A stretch of 64,000 nt of DNA from CAJUOR01 sp964596105 (GTDB lineage Bacteria > Bacillota_I > Bacilli_A > Erysipelotrichales > Coprobacillaceae), in NCBI GenBank assembly GCA_964596105.1, contig CAZQRT010000001.1, positions 10,061 to 74,060 on the forward strand, in the 5' to 3' direction. Within the stretch, counting starts at the first letter, position 1. Every line of letters begins with the position of its first letter. Below are positions 35,499 through 45,800 of this stretch, piece by piece. Both the position numbers and the translations under genes were made by a program. The notes beneath the pieces were generated by a model. It was not told the origin of the DNA, ran no database searches, and was given only the letters and a program-made list of their open reading frames with translations.

Positions 35499-36458
35499 AT
35501 GAAGGTCACGAAGAAAACCGTCGCGGTCCTTTTCGCCGGAGCGCTGCTGGCCGGATGCGCCGGCAATACCCAGGCGAATAACGGGATCATCGCCGCGGTC
35601 AATGGCGATCACCAGGTGACGGCGCAAAACTTTTACGATGATATGATGGCCAATACGAATGCCCAGGCATCGATATGCGATTATATCATCGAGCAGCTGA
35701 TCCGGACGAATTATCCGGTCACCGACGCGATGGAAACAGAAGTGCAGTTGAATGTCGAAAACATTCAAAATCAATATACCACCATTTACGGGGCTGAGGC
35801 CGAAAATTATTTGAATCAGGCTTTGAACCAGTCCGGATTTGCCAGCCTGGAAGATTACCAGGAAGCGATGCTCTACTCATTCGAAATGCGCGAATTTCTG
35901 CAGGCCTATGTCGACGAGCATTTTGAGGAACTGTTCAATGATTACTATGAAACCAAAAATCCCCGCTATGTCTCCCATGTCCTGATCAAGATGGAAGATC
36001 CTGACAACCCTACCGAGGAAGAGCAGGCCAAACTGGACGAAGTGCAAAAGCTGATCGATGAGAAGCAGGATTTCGCCGAAATCGCCAAAGAGCATTCTGA
36101 CGACACCTCCGCCTCTAACGGCGGGGCGCTGGGCATCTGCGATGAGGATACCAATTTTGTCACGGAGTTTAAAGAAGTCGCCCTGGCTTTAAAACCGGGG
36201 GAAATCTCCCCGGCGACGAAGTCGGAATACGGCTACCATTTCATCATGGTCACCTCGACCGACAAGGAAGAGATGAAAAAAGATGAACAGGTGACCGATG
36301 ACCTGCTTCTATCCTATGATCCTTATCTGCTCTACGTCGCCTGCGGCGAATACGATCTCGATATCAAGGATGAAAAGATCAAGGAAATTTATGAAAATAC
36401 CCTTCAGGAGCGCCTGGAGGCCCGCGAGGAAAGCCGCAAGGAGAGTGACGAAGCATGA
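35499..36458 (+). CDS. PrsA-like peptidyl-prolyl isomerase lipoprotein
   Basis: An extracytoplasmic foldase. The 319-residue product has a lipoprotein signal (LLAGCAGN), an N-terminal SurA/trigger-factor-like helical region and a parvulin (PpiC) domain around residues 145-255, with YVSHVLIKMED and SEYGYHFIMVTST. A charged coiled tail follows (RLEAREESRKESDEA). It overlaps the next foldase gene by 4 bp (ATGA). Similar to PrsA of Bacillus, which helps folding of secreted proteins. Confidence 0.9.
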   Translation: MKVTKKTVAVLFAGALLAGCAGNTQANNGIIAAVNGDHQVTAQNFYDDMMANTNAQASICDYIIEQLIRTNYPVTDAMETEVQLNVENIQNQYTTIYGAEAENYLNQALNQSGFASLEDYQEAMLYSFEMREFLQAYVDEHFEELFNDYYETKNPRYVSHVLIKMEDPDNPTEEEQAKLDEVQKLIDEKQDFAEIAKEHSDDTSASNGGALGICDEDTNFVTEFKEVALALKPGEISPATKSEYGYHFIMVTSTDKEEMKKDEQVTDDLLLSYDPYLLYVACGEYDLDIKDEKIKEIYENTLQERLEAREESRKESDEA

Positions 36459-37336
36459 AAAAACTGACTTGTTTACTGGCGCTGGTGTTACTTCTTAGCG
36501 CCTGCGCGTCCTCCGGACAAAGCGTCACGCTGGAAGACGGCGATGAAGTCGTGGTGACCGGCGACAAAATGGAACTGACGAAAAATGATCTTCTCGCCTA
36601 CTTCCTGGATAATTACGGCGCCAGCTACGTCTTGTCAGACGCCTTGAACACGATCGCGAATAACTATGAAGTCGATGACGAAACTTTCCAGACCGCCCTG
36701 GATGAACGGCTCTCCAGCTATGAGATGATGGGCATGGACCTCGATGAATATGCCGAACAGTATTTAGGATACGACAGCTTCGCCGCTTATCAAAGCGAAG
36801 TGCTGGAGCCCAATGTCCGCCTCGAGCTGATGTTTAAAAATTATATCAGCGAGCACTTTGACGAACTGGCGGCCGATCATGATTTCCGCAAGCTGCGCAT
36901 GATCGTCGTCGCCGATCAGCAGACCGCCATGACGGTGCTGGGCGAAATCAACACCGAAGAGAAAACCTTCGAGGAAGCGGCCAAGGAGTACTCCACCGAT
37001 ACCGCCAGCAAGGATAACGGCGGGGATATCGGCGTTGTTTCCGATCTTTCCACGGGCAGCGTGGATGATGCCATCATCCGCCTGCTGTCGGGCTTAACCG
37101 CCGTCTCGCTCTACTCGACCCCGGTCGCCCTGGACAGCGGTTCCTACGCGGTGCTGGATGTGGTGGAGACCGAACTTGAGAACATGAAAGACGAGGCCCT
37201 GGAAACCCTGCAGAACAGCGAGGTCATCAATCAGCAAGTGCAGGCGCATTTCTTAAAGGAAAACCAGTTCACGGTTTATGAAAGCACCGTCAAAGAAAAC
37301 ATCAAGGCCCAGTACCCTGATTTTATAGGAGATTAA
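36455..37336 (+). CDS. PrsA/SurA-like lipoprotein, diverged paralogue
   Basis: A 293-residue lipoprotein (LLSACASSG) with the same overall design as the preceding gene. Only part of the parvulin domain is recognisable: KEYSTDTASKDNGGDIGVVSD. The usual GYHFIMV-type ending is replaced by SGSYAVLDVVETELE, so isomerase activity is doubtful and a chaperone role is more likely. Start overlaps the upstream stop (ATGA); the HIT gene starts 2 bp after its stop. Confidence 0.82.
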   Translation: MKKLTCLLALVLLLSACASSGQSVTLEDGDEVVVTGDKMELTKNDLLAYFLDNYGASYVLSDALNTIANNYEVDDETFQTALDERLSSYEMMGMDLDEYAEQYLGYDSFAAYQSEVLEPNVRLELMFKNYISEHFDELAADHDFRKLRMIVVADQQTAMTVLGEINTEEKTFEEAAKEYSTDTASKDNGGDIGVVSDLSTGSVDDAIIRLLSGLTAVSLYSTPVALDSGSYAVLDVVETELENMKDEALETLQNSEVINQQVQAHFLKENQFTVYESTVKENIKAQYPDFIGD

Positions 37337-37337
37337 A

Positions 37338-37751
37338 ATGGATTCCTGTATTTTCTGCAAGATCGCCGGGCATGAGATCCCCGGCAAGATCATATACGAA
37401 GACGATTTGTGCTGCGCCTTCCTCGATCTGTCCCAGGCGGTTTACGGCCACACGTTAGTGGTTCCTAAAAAGCATGTCACGAGCGTCCTGGAATGCGATG
37501 AGGACCTCATCAAACACTGTTTCGCGATCGCGGCCCGCCTGGCCAGAAAGATCACAACAACGCTCAACGCGAAAGGCTGCAACATTCTCAGCAACGCCAA
37601 TCCCGCCGCCGGCCAGAGCGTCATGCATTTTCACATCCATATCCTGCCGCGCTATGATGAGAGTGACGGTTTTCAAATGACCTTCGCGAATCACGAAGGA
37701 CAGTACGATTTAGATGAATTGCAGGCGAAATTAAAAGCAGCGTCAGTCTGA
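37338..37751 (+). CDS. HIT family hydrolase
   Basis: A 137-residue histidine-triad nucleotide hydrolase. It starts with a zinc-type motif CIFCKIAGHEIPG and ends with the triad HFHIHILPRY. Family members hydrolyse nucleotide phosphoramidates. Its last codons lie inside a hairpin shared with the convergent yhaM gene: the two genes overlap by 9 bp at their 3' ends. Confidence 0.95.
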   Translation: MDSCIFCKIAGHEIPGKIIYEDDLCCAFLDLSQAVYGHTLVVPKKHVTSVLECDEDLIKHCFAIAARLARKITTTLNAKGCNILSNANPAAGQSVMHFHIHILPRYDESDGFQMTFANHEGQYDLDELQAKLKAASV

Positions 37752-37761
37752 CGCTGCTTTT
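37733..37761. terminator. Bidirectional terminator inside overlapping 3' ends of the HIT gene and yhaM
   Basis: A perfect 14-bp inverted repeat, AAAAGCAGCGTCAG, around a single T. Both stop codons (TGA at 37749 on plus, TGA at 37745 on minus) are in the arms. Each arm ends in T4 in its own direction. Confidence 0.85.
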
Positions 37762-38678
37762 GGTTTATAGAAGAAACGGTTGTCCAGGGAGAAGACGCGC
37801 TTGGAGAAATTCCCGGGTTCAACCCCCTCCAGGGCTTTCGCGATCATCAGGATGCGGGCATCGAGATTATCTAACAGATAGATGACCTCCGCCTCGAGAA
37901 TTTCCGGCAAAACCGGGGAGCCGTATTCCTGGCGGCCGTGATGGGACAACACGAGATGCATCAGCACATAGGTCGTCTCCTCCCCCAGCTTTAACTGCGC
38001 CGCTTTCTCATAAATCATCGCGCTGGCCAGCGAGATATGCCCGACCAGCTTGCCGGCCAGGGTGTATTCCGGCACGACCGGCCCGCTCAGTTCGAGGATT
38101 TTGCCGATGTCGTGAAGCAGGATGCCGCTGTATAAATAATCGCGGTTGAGCTCGGGGTGAACGGTCATGACAGCGTCGGCCATCTTCAGCATCGAAAGGG
38201 TATGATAAGCCAGCCCGGAGACATACTCGTGATGGTTGCGGCTGGCCGCCGGATAAGTGAGAATCTTCTCGAAGTGATCATCGTAAAGCGCTTTGACCAG
38301 GGCGCTGATTTCGGGATTCTGGATTTTTTCGATATACTCCAGAAGCTCCTCGCCCATCTCATCGGCGTCGCGCGGGGCGTCTTTGAGATACTGCAGCTGA
38401 ATCTGGGGATCTCTGGAAGCGATGGCGATCTTGATGATTTTCAGCTGTTTTTCATGATTGTACAAGATGACATCCGCGGTGACGTCCACGACCAGCCCGG
38501 CTGTCAGGGTGGTCATCTGCTCGTCGCTGGCATTCCAGAGCTTGCCGTCGATACTGCCGCTTTTATCCTGCAGGGTAATCGTTAAATAGTTGTTTTTATT
38601 GCTTTTGCCCGCCGTGACATTACCGATCAGCGCGGTAAAATGAACCTGGGGGCCGTTGGGCTGAAAATCACGAATCAT
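37743..38678 (-). CDS. yhaM: 3'-5' exoribonuclease YhaM
   Basis: A 311-residue protein with an N-terminal OB fold (VHFTALIGNVTAGKSNKNNY) and a C-terminal HD domain with the metal-binding residues in GLAYHTLSML and GILLHDIGKI, plus SHHGRQEYGSP. YhaM trims RNA and DNA from the 3' end. It overlaps the upstream glycosyltransferase-RecX gene by 11 bp, so it is the last gene of that transcript. Confidence 0.94.
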   Translation of the reverse strand: MIRDFQPNGPQVHFTALIGNVTAGKSNKNNYLTITLQDKSGSIDGKLWNASDEQMTTLTAGLVVDVTADVILYNHEKQLKIIKIAIASRDPQIQLQYLKDAPRDADEMGEELLEYIEKIQNPEISALVKALYDDHFEKILTYPAASRNHHEYVSGLAYHTLSMLKMADAVMTVHPELNRDYLYSGILLHDIGKILELSGPVVPEYTLAGKLVGHISLASAMIYEKAAQLKLGEETTYVLMHLVLSHHGRQEYGSPVLPEILEAEVIYLLDNLDARILMIAKALEGVEPGNFSKRVFSLDNRFFYKPKAASD

Positions 38679-40644
38679 CCTGATCGTCCCTTTCCTTCAT
38701 GACTTCTCTGATTTTCTCAAAAGTGAAGCCTTTCCGATTTAAATACTGCGTGATGCGGACTTCAAGATCGCGTCCGGAGAAGCGCTTTTCATAGCGCTTT
38801 TTTATTTTGTCAAATTCGCTGATGAGAATCGCCTTTTCATTCTGCGCGCTGACTTCAAACGGAACCTGCGCCATGGCTTCCTGGATGATATCCTGATCAA
38901 AGCCCTGGTAATAGAGTTTGTCCGTGATGGCCTGCCGCAAAGCCGCCTGGGATTTTGAGTGATTGCCCTCGACTTCTTTGCGAATGAGGGCCTCGGCTTT
39001 CTCCAGCTCCAGCTCGCGGGAATGGCTCGCTTTCAGCTCATCCAGGATGGCCTCGTCTATGCCCATGCCGGCCAGCTTTTTGAGCGCTTTGTTGATGCCC
39101 ATGCCGGTACGGTTGGCGCGGTTCATGAAGTTATCCGCGTACTCGCGGTCGTCAATAAGATGATGATCCTCAAGCAGGCTGATGACGGCGGCGATCTGCG
39201 ACGGGGAAAACTCTTCCGTTTTCGCCAGCTTGTCCGTCATCTCTTTTTTGGTGTAATCCCGGTAAGTTAAATAGCGCAAAGCTTTTTTGTAGCCTTTGTA
39301 AACCATCTCATATTCCTGCATCGCCGCGAACTCGTCGTGTTCGATGACCTGGCCGGCCGCCAGGTGATGATCCAGGATATAATGTTCGGGCAGGCGGATA
39401 AATACTTCCTGGTTGTCGATTTCCAGGACGACCTCGCACATGTTGTTCGGGCGGGGACTGATTTTCTCGATTTTATAAGTGAAGTGTTTCTCTTTAATCG
39501 CCTGCTCATAAACCTGAACGACTTTTTCCGCAAACGCCGAAGCGCTGTACTGCCGGGAATCCTCGTAGGCTTTTTGCGCCACGGCACTTAAATCCATCCG
39601 GCTTAACTGGCTGATCTTCTCTTCCAGACTTTGCTCATCGGTGAAGAAAAAGCCGTTAACGCCGTCCTGGATAATGCCGTCCAGGTTCTTGTCATAGCGG
39701 GCCAGCACACATTTGCGGCAGGCCATCGCCTCAATGTAAGTCAGTCCCTGGGTCTCGGTCACGGAGGCGGAAACAAATAAATCCGCGGCGTGATAGTAAT
39801 AAGGCACCCGGTCGGCTTCCTTGGCCCCGACAAACTTCACTTTGTCTTCGACATGAAGCTTTTCGCACTGGGCTTTTAAATCCGGTACGGCGGGACCGTC
39901 CCCCACGATCACCAGCCGCAAGCCCGGAATATCAAGATGACTGACGGCGCTGATGATCACATCGACGCTTTTTTCCGGCGCGATGCGGCCGAGAAACAGC
40001 AGGGTGAAATGATCATCCGCGATGCCGCATTCCGCTTTGACATCAGCCAGGATCCCGGGATCGATATGATCAAAGCGGTCCAGTTCCAGACCGGTCGGGA
40101 TGATATGCATGTCTTTATCGATCCCGTAGCCCTTTAAAATCTCCGCGGTTTTTTGCGAAGGTACAATCAAAGCCGTGCAGTTGTCGCCGTAGATCTGCGA
40201 GATGATCGAGACGGCTTTTTTTAAAAACGGCTGGGTGGACTCAAACTGTCCGATCACCGGCGCGTAGTGGGTATAATCCTCATACTGGGTATGATAAGTA
40301 TAGACGACCGGGATATTTAAAAGATGGGCGGCGATTTTTCCGAAAATACCGATCGAGAACTCGGTTTGGATATGAATGACATCCAGTTTCTTTTCTCGTA
40401 AAATCTTCATGATCCGGCTCGAGTAAATCCCCGCTAAACGGTAGCCGTAAATATTTTTTAACTCGATGCCGGTCATCCGCAAAACATCGCCGTCATCCGT
40501 GTAAGAGTCGCCTTTTTTAACCTCGGTGGTGACCACCGTCACCTCATGCCCCTGTTTCATCAGAGCATGCTGGAGGATGCCGCTGCTGGTCGCGACCCCG
40601 TTGATGTCAGGAAGATATGTATCCGTAAAAATGCCGATTCTCAT
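38668..40644 (-). CDS. Fusion: GT4 diacylglycerol glucosyltransferase + RecX
   Basis: A 658-residue two-part protein. Residues 1-~385 are a GT4 glycosyltransferase of the monoglucosyl-diacylglycerol synthase type: MRIGIFTDTYLPDINGVATS, YTYHTQYEDYTHY, LFLGRIAPEKSVDV and ETQGLTYIEAMA. Residues ~388-658 are a RecX-type helical protein: VFIRLPEHYILDHHLAAGQ, KALRYLTYRDYTKKEMTDKL and LIDDREYADNFMNRANR. RecX normally restrains RecA filaments. The join near 39489 has no stop, start or ribosome site, so the fusion looks genuine. It follows the flippase-like gene by a 4-bp overlap. A membrane-lipid enzyme joined to a DNA-repair regulator has no obvious logic. Confidence 0.9.
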   Translation of the reverse strand: MRIGIFTDTYLPDINGVATSSGILQHALMKQGHEVTVVTTEVKKGDSYTDDGDVLRMTGIELKNIYGYRLAGIYSSRIMKILREKKLDVIHIQTEFSIGIFGKIAAHLLNIPVVYTYHTQYEDYTHYAPVIGQFESTQPFLKKAVSIISQIYGDNCTALIVPSQKTAEILKGYGIDKDMHIIPTGLELDRFDHIDPGILADVKAECGIADDHFTLLFLGRIAPEKSVDVIISAVSHLDIPGLRLVIVGDGPAVPDLKAQCEKLHVEDKVKFVGAKEADRVPYYYHAADLFVSASVTETQGLTYIEAMACRKCVLARYDKNLDGIIQDGVNGFFFTDEQSLEEKISQLSRMDLSAVAQKAYEDSRQYSASAFAEKVVQVYEQAIKEKHFTYKIEKISPRPNNMCEVVLEIDNQEVFIRLPEHYILDHHLAAGQVIEHDEFAAMQEYEMVYKGYKKALRYLTYRDYTKKEMTDKLAKTEEFSPSQIAAVISLLEDHHLIDDREYADNFMNRANRTGMGINKALKKLAGMGIDEAILDELKASHSRELELEKAEALIRKEVEGNHSKSQAALRQAITDKLYYQGFDQDIIQEAMAQVPFEVSAQNEKAILISEFDKIKKRYEKRFSGRDLEVRITQYLNRKGFTFEKIREVMKERDDQDDS

Positions 40645-41681
40645 GTCTCTTCCTCCTCCTTGTGGCTGTTGATTTCCTTATCCGTCAAAAAGACAATCAC
40701 ACCGATGATCATCACTAAATAATAGGTGGAAAAGCGCCAGATCAGCATCGTGCTGGAGGCCAGGACACTGCCCATCAGATAAGAGTACAAAAGAACATAG
40801 GTACCCTCGCTGCCGCCGCTGGCCCCGGGAATCGGGATATAGGCGGTGATCAGATAAATTAAAGCGCAGATCCCCACATAGTTAAAATACTCTTTAAACG
40901 GCAGCTTCACCCCTAAAGCGAGCATCGATAAAAACGGCAGGCTGTACTGCAAAGTCAGGCGGAAAAACATCAGGATCAGCGATTTCGTGATGGCTTTTTT
41001 ATGGTGCCGCATGATATTGAGCTCGCGGCGGAAATCCCTCAGCTTTCCTTTCAGGGCTTTCACACTCTGGTCATAGTCTTTCACAAGATGCAGCTTGGCG
41101 CCGATCTTCAGGACAAATTCCGTTAAAAAATGCTGAAAGCGCGCCGAGACCGCGCCGAAGAACAAGGCGGAAATGACCGCCGCGTTGATGATGAAGCCGA
41201 TTAACGCCAGCGAGACAAACTGCGAATACTCATTAAAAAAGTACTGGAACTTGCAAAGTAAAACCACCAGGGTGTAGAGCACCATGGAAACCTGATAGAT
41301 GATAAAATACATCAAAAGAACTCCGACCGACATCGTCGCCGGAATTCCCTGCTTTTTAAAAATATAAACCTGAGCCAGCTGGCCGCCGCTGGCAAACGGG
41401 GTAATGCCGCTGAAAAAACTGCCCGATAACGCGTTCACAACTCCCTGTTTGAAGGTGTAGCGCTTGTCGTAAATATTCACGAACAGTTTGAAGATATGTC
41501 CTTCCGTGATCGCCGGGACGAGCGAAATCGCGAATATCACCAGCAGCCAGAACAGATGAATATGAGAGAGGAGATTCATGATCTCCTTAAATTCCCCTTT
41601 TAAGGTGAAAAACAGCGCCAGCCCCGCGAATACGGCGATCCAGATCAGATTGACGGCATAATGGCGAAAGGACTTTTTCAT
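40641..41681 (-). CDS. Flippase-like membrane protein (LPG synthase TM domain, UPF0104/YbhN)
   Basis: A 346-residue membrane protein with about eight helices of the lysylphosphatidylglycerol-synthetase transmembrane family. Characteristic segments are SFFSGITPFASGGQLAQVYIF... (start SFFSGITPFASGGQ) and IPIPGASGGSEG near the C-terminus. In glycolipid or polysaccharide operons such proteins are thought to flip lipid-linked sugars. It sits between two glycosyltransferase genes with 4-bp overlaps on both sides. Confidence 0.9.
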   Translation of the reverse strand: MKKSFRHYAVNLIWIAVFAGLALFFTLKGEFKEIMNLLSHIHLFWLLVIFAISLVPAITEGHIFKLFVNIYDKRYTFKQGVVNALSGSFFSGITPFASGGQLAQVYIFKKQGIPATMSVGVLLMYFIIYQVSMVLYTLVVLLCKFQYFFNEYSQFVSLALIGFIINAAVISALFFGAVSARFQHFLTEFVLKIGAKLHLVKDYDQSVKALKGKLRDFRRELNIMRHHKKAITKSLILMFFRLTLQYSLPFLSMLALGVKLPFKEYFNYVGICALIYLITAYIPIPGASGGSEGTYVLLYSYLMGSVLASSTMLIWRFSTYYLVMIIGVIVFLTDKEINSHKEEEET

Positions 41682-42700
41682 TTCATCCGGGCCTTCTTTC
41701 TTTCCATGGCCGCGCTGTAGACCGCTTTTAAAGCGACACCGATTTCTTTGATGCCGCGGCTTTTGGCGGTCTCATAACCCTGATTTCTCAGATCAGGCAG
41801 CTTGCCGGCAAAGAAATCCTCGATTCTGGCGATAAAACCGGCGGTGTCCGAAGCCATGTAACAGTTTTTCCCGTCTTCCAGCCAGCCCGCGTAGACGCCG
41901 ATATCGCGCACTAAAACCGGGGCCTTGCTTGCCAGGGCCTCTAAAACGACGATGCCCTCGGTCTCTTCGCGGCTGGGAAAGAAAAACAGATCACAGCCCA
42001 GATAAGCGCCTTTTAAGACATCCCCGGAAATATATCCCGGCAGCGTGACATTGTCCGGTTTGTTTTTAATCCAGTCGCTGACCACCGCCGTGGGCATGGA
42101 CAGCTGGACATCGCCAAACCAGATAAAGCGGTACTGCGGCAGGGCCTGGGCGACCTCGCAAAAGGTGTCAAAGCCTTTTCTCTCAAACAGCCAGCCGACG
42201 CTGATGATGACCTTTTCATGATCTTGAATCTGAAAATAATCGCGAAAGGCCTGAACCTTAGCGGGATCATAAGCGAACTGCGCCACATCAATGCCGTTGG
42301 AAATCGCGTAGATGGGCTGCTTGAGCCCCTGCTTTTCGAGCAGGCTTTTGGCGTACGGGGTCGGCGTGATGATGCAGTCGCCGTAGCGGTACATCATGAA
42401 CATCCATTTTTGATAGACGGGAGCGACCAGATTGGAAAAGGCGAAGGAGTTTTTAAAATCTTCCGCCGTGCTGTGGGCATGATAAACGATCGCCTTGTGA
42501 TGGCGCCGGGCGCGCCGCACTTCAAAAAAACTGGCCAGCCAGACCGTATTGATATGCAGGACATCATAATCCTGGTCGCGGTGATCACAGGTATAAGGAA
42601 TGTCATTGAGCGCCAGAGCCTGCTTTTGATGCGCCAGCGCCTGCCCGATCCCGGACTTGGCGATAGCCTTCTCATTTTCGAAATAAAGCTTGACCTTCAT
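41678..42700 (-). CDS. GT4 family glycosyltransferase
   Basis: A 340-residue cytoplasmic glycosyltransferase. N-terminal domain MKVKLYFENEKAIAKSGIGQ; donor-binding region with ISVGWLFERKGFDTFCEV and FFFPSREETEGIVVLEALA. It likely adds the second sugar to a glucolipid made by the GT4-RecX enzyme, as in Firmicute two-step glycolipid synthesis; this is inference. I place the start at ATG 42700, 8 nt after GAGGCGG. An upstream in-frame ATG at 42721 lies within the -10 box and cannot be in the mRNA. Confidence 0.87.
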   Translation of the reverse strand: MKVKLYFENEKAIAKSGIGQALAHQKQALALNDIPYTCDHRDQDYDVLHINTVWLASFFEVRRARRHHKAIVYHAHSTAEDFKNSFAFSNLVAPVYQKWMFMMYRYGDCIITPTPYAKSLLEKQGLKQPIYAISNGIDVAQFAYDPAKVQAFRDYFQIQDHEKVIISVGWLFERKGFDTFCEVAQALPQYRFIWFGDVQLSMPTAVVSDWIKNKPDNVTLPGYISGDVLKGAYLGCDLFFFPSREETEGIVVLEALASKAPVLVRDIGVYAGWLEDGKNCYMASDTAGFIARIEDFFAGKLPDLRNQGYETAKSRGIKEIGVALKAVYSAAMERKKARMK

Positions 42701-42716
42701 TTTGATCACCGCCTCT

Positions 42717-42744
42717 ATCATACAACAAAACCCGTTTTTTTCAA
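42717..42744 (-). promoter_or_regulatory. Promoter of the glycolipid operon
   Basis: TTGAAA (42744-42739), a 16-bp spacer and TATGAT (42722-42717). Transcription should begin near 42711, between the two candidate ATGs. Confidence 0.75.
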
Positions 42745-42792
42745 AGTGAAATAGACGGCTTTAAGAAAAAATTAAAAGTTCGAAAATTAAGA

Positions 42793-42820
42793 AAAAAACC
42801 CCGAAGTTTTCACTTCGAGG
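42793..42820 (-). terminator. Terminator of nifJ
   Basis: CCTCGAAGT-GAAA-ACTTCGGGG (9 bp, with G-U pairs) followed by T7 on the minus strand, about 15 bp after the nifJ stop. Confidence 0.85.
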
Positions 42821-42834
42821 CTTGTTTATCAGGG

Positions 42835-45800
42835 TTATGCCACCATTCTCTCGAGGCGGGCGCGACGGATTTTGGCGTCGTTTTCGCACTTCTGCTTGAG
42901 CTCTTCGGCATGTTCCGGATTGACCTTGCTGAGCTGGTTGAAGCGGTTCTCGGTCATCAGGAAATCCTGGAACTTCGTGAAGTCAGGAGCCTTGGAATCG
43001 ATCTGCAGCGGGTTCTTGCCCTCCGCTTCGAGACGCGGATCGTATCTTAACAGATTGAAGTAGCCGCATTCGATGGCCGCTCTCTGCTGCGCCTGGTGAT
43101 TCGCCAGACCGCCCTTGATGCCGTGTTCCATGCAAGGCGAGTAAGCGATGATCAGGCTTGGTCCGTCATAGCTCTCGGCTTCCCGGAAGGCTTTGATCGT
43201 CTGCATCGGGTTGGCGCCCATAGCGACCTGAGCCACATAGACATGACCGTAAGCCATGGCGATCTGCGCCAGATCCTTCTTCGCGACGCGTTTGCCGCTG
43301 GCCGTGAACTTCGCGATCGAGCCGGCCTGACTGGACTTGCTGGACTGGCCGCCGGTATTGGAATAAACCTCCGTATCCAAAACGAGGATATTGACGTTCA
43401 GGTCATTGGCCAGAACGTGGTCTACTCCGCCGTAGCCGATATCATAGGCCCAGCCGTCGCCGCCGATAATCCACTGCGACTTGGTAACCAGATCGCCCTT
43501 CAAAGCTAAGAGATCTTTGATGCCGGCATTCTGACTGCCCTCAACCGCTTTGATGACATCATCGACGATGGCCTTCTCAGCCTCGCGGTTGCCGCTGGCC
43601 GCTTCGTATTTCTCGAGCACTTCGACAACCTCAGGTTCACATTCCGCTTTGTTGGCGGCGATGATCTCAAGAATCTGCTTCGTCTTGTATTCCTGGGCGA
43701 GCTTCATACCGAAACCGTACTCGGCGTTGTCCTCAAACAGCGAGTTAGCCCAGGCCGGACCGTGACCCTTCTCATCGGTGGTCATCGGGGTGGAAGGCGT
43801 GGAGCCCGCGTAGATGGACGAGCAGCCGGTGGCGTTGGCGATGATCATATCCTCACCGAACAGCTGGCTGGCCAGACGGTAGTAAGGTGTCTCACCGCAG
43901 CCGCCGCAGGCGCCGGAAACCTCAAAGTAAGGTTTCATGAAGCCGACACCCTTGGTCGTCGTCGTCGGGTAGTACGTATCTTTATAAGTGACTTTGGTAT
44001 ACATGTAATCCGCTAATTCGGAGTGCGTCAGTTCTTCCTTGACACCCACCATCGTCAGCGCTTTGTTGCCTTTCATGCCCGGGCACTCGGTGACACAAAG
44101 ACCGCAGCCGACACAGTTGTCCGGGGAAACCTGCAGACGGTAAGACAATCCGGCCTGCGCGGCTTTGCCCGCCGGCTTCAAAACATCACCGGAGATATCT
44201 TCCGGAGCGTTCGCGATCTCTTCCGGAGTCATGAGGAAGGCGCGGATCGTGGCGTGCGGACATACCATGACACAGTTGTTACACTGGATACAGTTCTCTT
44301 TGTTCCACTTTGGAACCTGGATGGCGATGGCGCGTTTTTCTTTATAAGCGACACCGGACTTCATCGAGCCGTCGAGTTTTTCTCCCAGGAAGCTGGAAAC
44401 CGGCAGATCGTAGCCGTCCAGGCCGTTGATGACAGAAACGAACTCGTCGAAATGTTCATCACCGGTGCGCGCTCTCGTCCTGCTGACTTCAAGCTCAGCC
44501 CAGGCCGGATCAACCGCGACTTCGACGATCGCGTCTTTGCCGGCGTCGATGGCCTTGTAGTTAGCCTGAACGATCGCGTCGCCCTTCTTGCCGTAAGACT
44601 TCTTGGCGGCTTCCTTCATGTAGTTCACCGCTTCGTCAATCGGCAGAATCTGCTGGTTCAGGGCGAAGAAAGCGGACTGCAGGATGGTGTTGGTACGGCG
44701 TCCCATGCCGATCTCGCGGGCGATGTTGTTGGCGTTGATAATATAGAACTTCGCCTTTTTCTCGGCCAGCTGCTTCTTCACGAGATTAGGCAGATAGTCG
44801 ACGATTTCCTCTTTACTGAATTCGGTGTTCAGAAGGAACGTGCCGCCCTCTTTCAAGTTCTTGAGCATGTCGTATTTGAGGACATAGTTATCCAGCGAGC
44901 AGGAGATGAAATCGGCGTTGTTGACATAGTAAGTCGCGCGGATCGGGGTATGGCCGAAGCGCAGGTTGGAACGGGTCGCGCCGCCGGCTTTCTTGGAGTC
45001 GTAAGCGAAATAAGCCTGCGAATAAAGATCGGTATGATCGCCGATGATCTTGATCGAGTTCTTGTTCGCGGAGACGGTACCGTCGGATCCTAAACCGTAG
45101 AACAGGCAGGCGGTGTAGTCGCTGGTGACATGGAAATCTTTATCTTCCGGCAAAGAAAGATGAGTGACATCATCGTTGATGCCGATCGTAAAGGAAGTGA
45201 ACGGATCGGCGCTGTCAAGATGATCATAAACCGCTTTGATCTGTCCCGGCGTGGTGTCTTTCGAGCCCATGCCGTAACGGCCGCCGATGATCAGATCGAC
45301 ATCTTTGTTCAGGACGGAAACAACGTCCAGATATAACGGCTCGCCGGCCGCGCCCATCTCTTTAGTACGGTCGAGAACGGCGATTTTCTTAACGGTTTCC
45401 GGCAGGACAGCTTTCAGATATTTCGCGGAGAACGGGCGGTAGAGATGAACTTTGATTAAGCCGACTTTGGCGCCGCGCTTGGTCAGTTCATCGATGGTTT
45501 CCTTGATGGTTTCGGTGACCGAGCCCATGGCGATGATCACTTTGTCAGCCTGCGGATCGCCGTAGTAAGTAAACGGCGCGTACTGCCGGCCGGTGATCTC
45601 GGAAATTTTCTTCATGTAATCGGCGACGATTTCCACAACCGCCTCATAGTGCTGGTTTTGCGCCTCGCGGCCCTGGAAATAAATGTCATCATTTTCCGCG
45701 CCGCCGCGCTGAATCGGATTGACATGAGGGTTCAGGGCGTTCTTTTTGAAGCGGGCAACCGCGTCCATATCAACTAATGATTTCAATACCTCATAATCCA

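Noticed and set aside
44023..45093. Long plus-strand frame of 356 codons opposite nifJ
   Set aside because: It is antisense to conserved PFOR sequence; the composition reflects the complement of nifJ codons, and there is no ribosome site.
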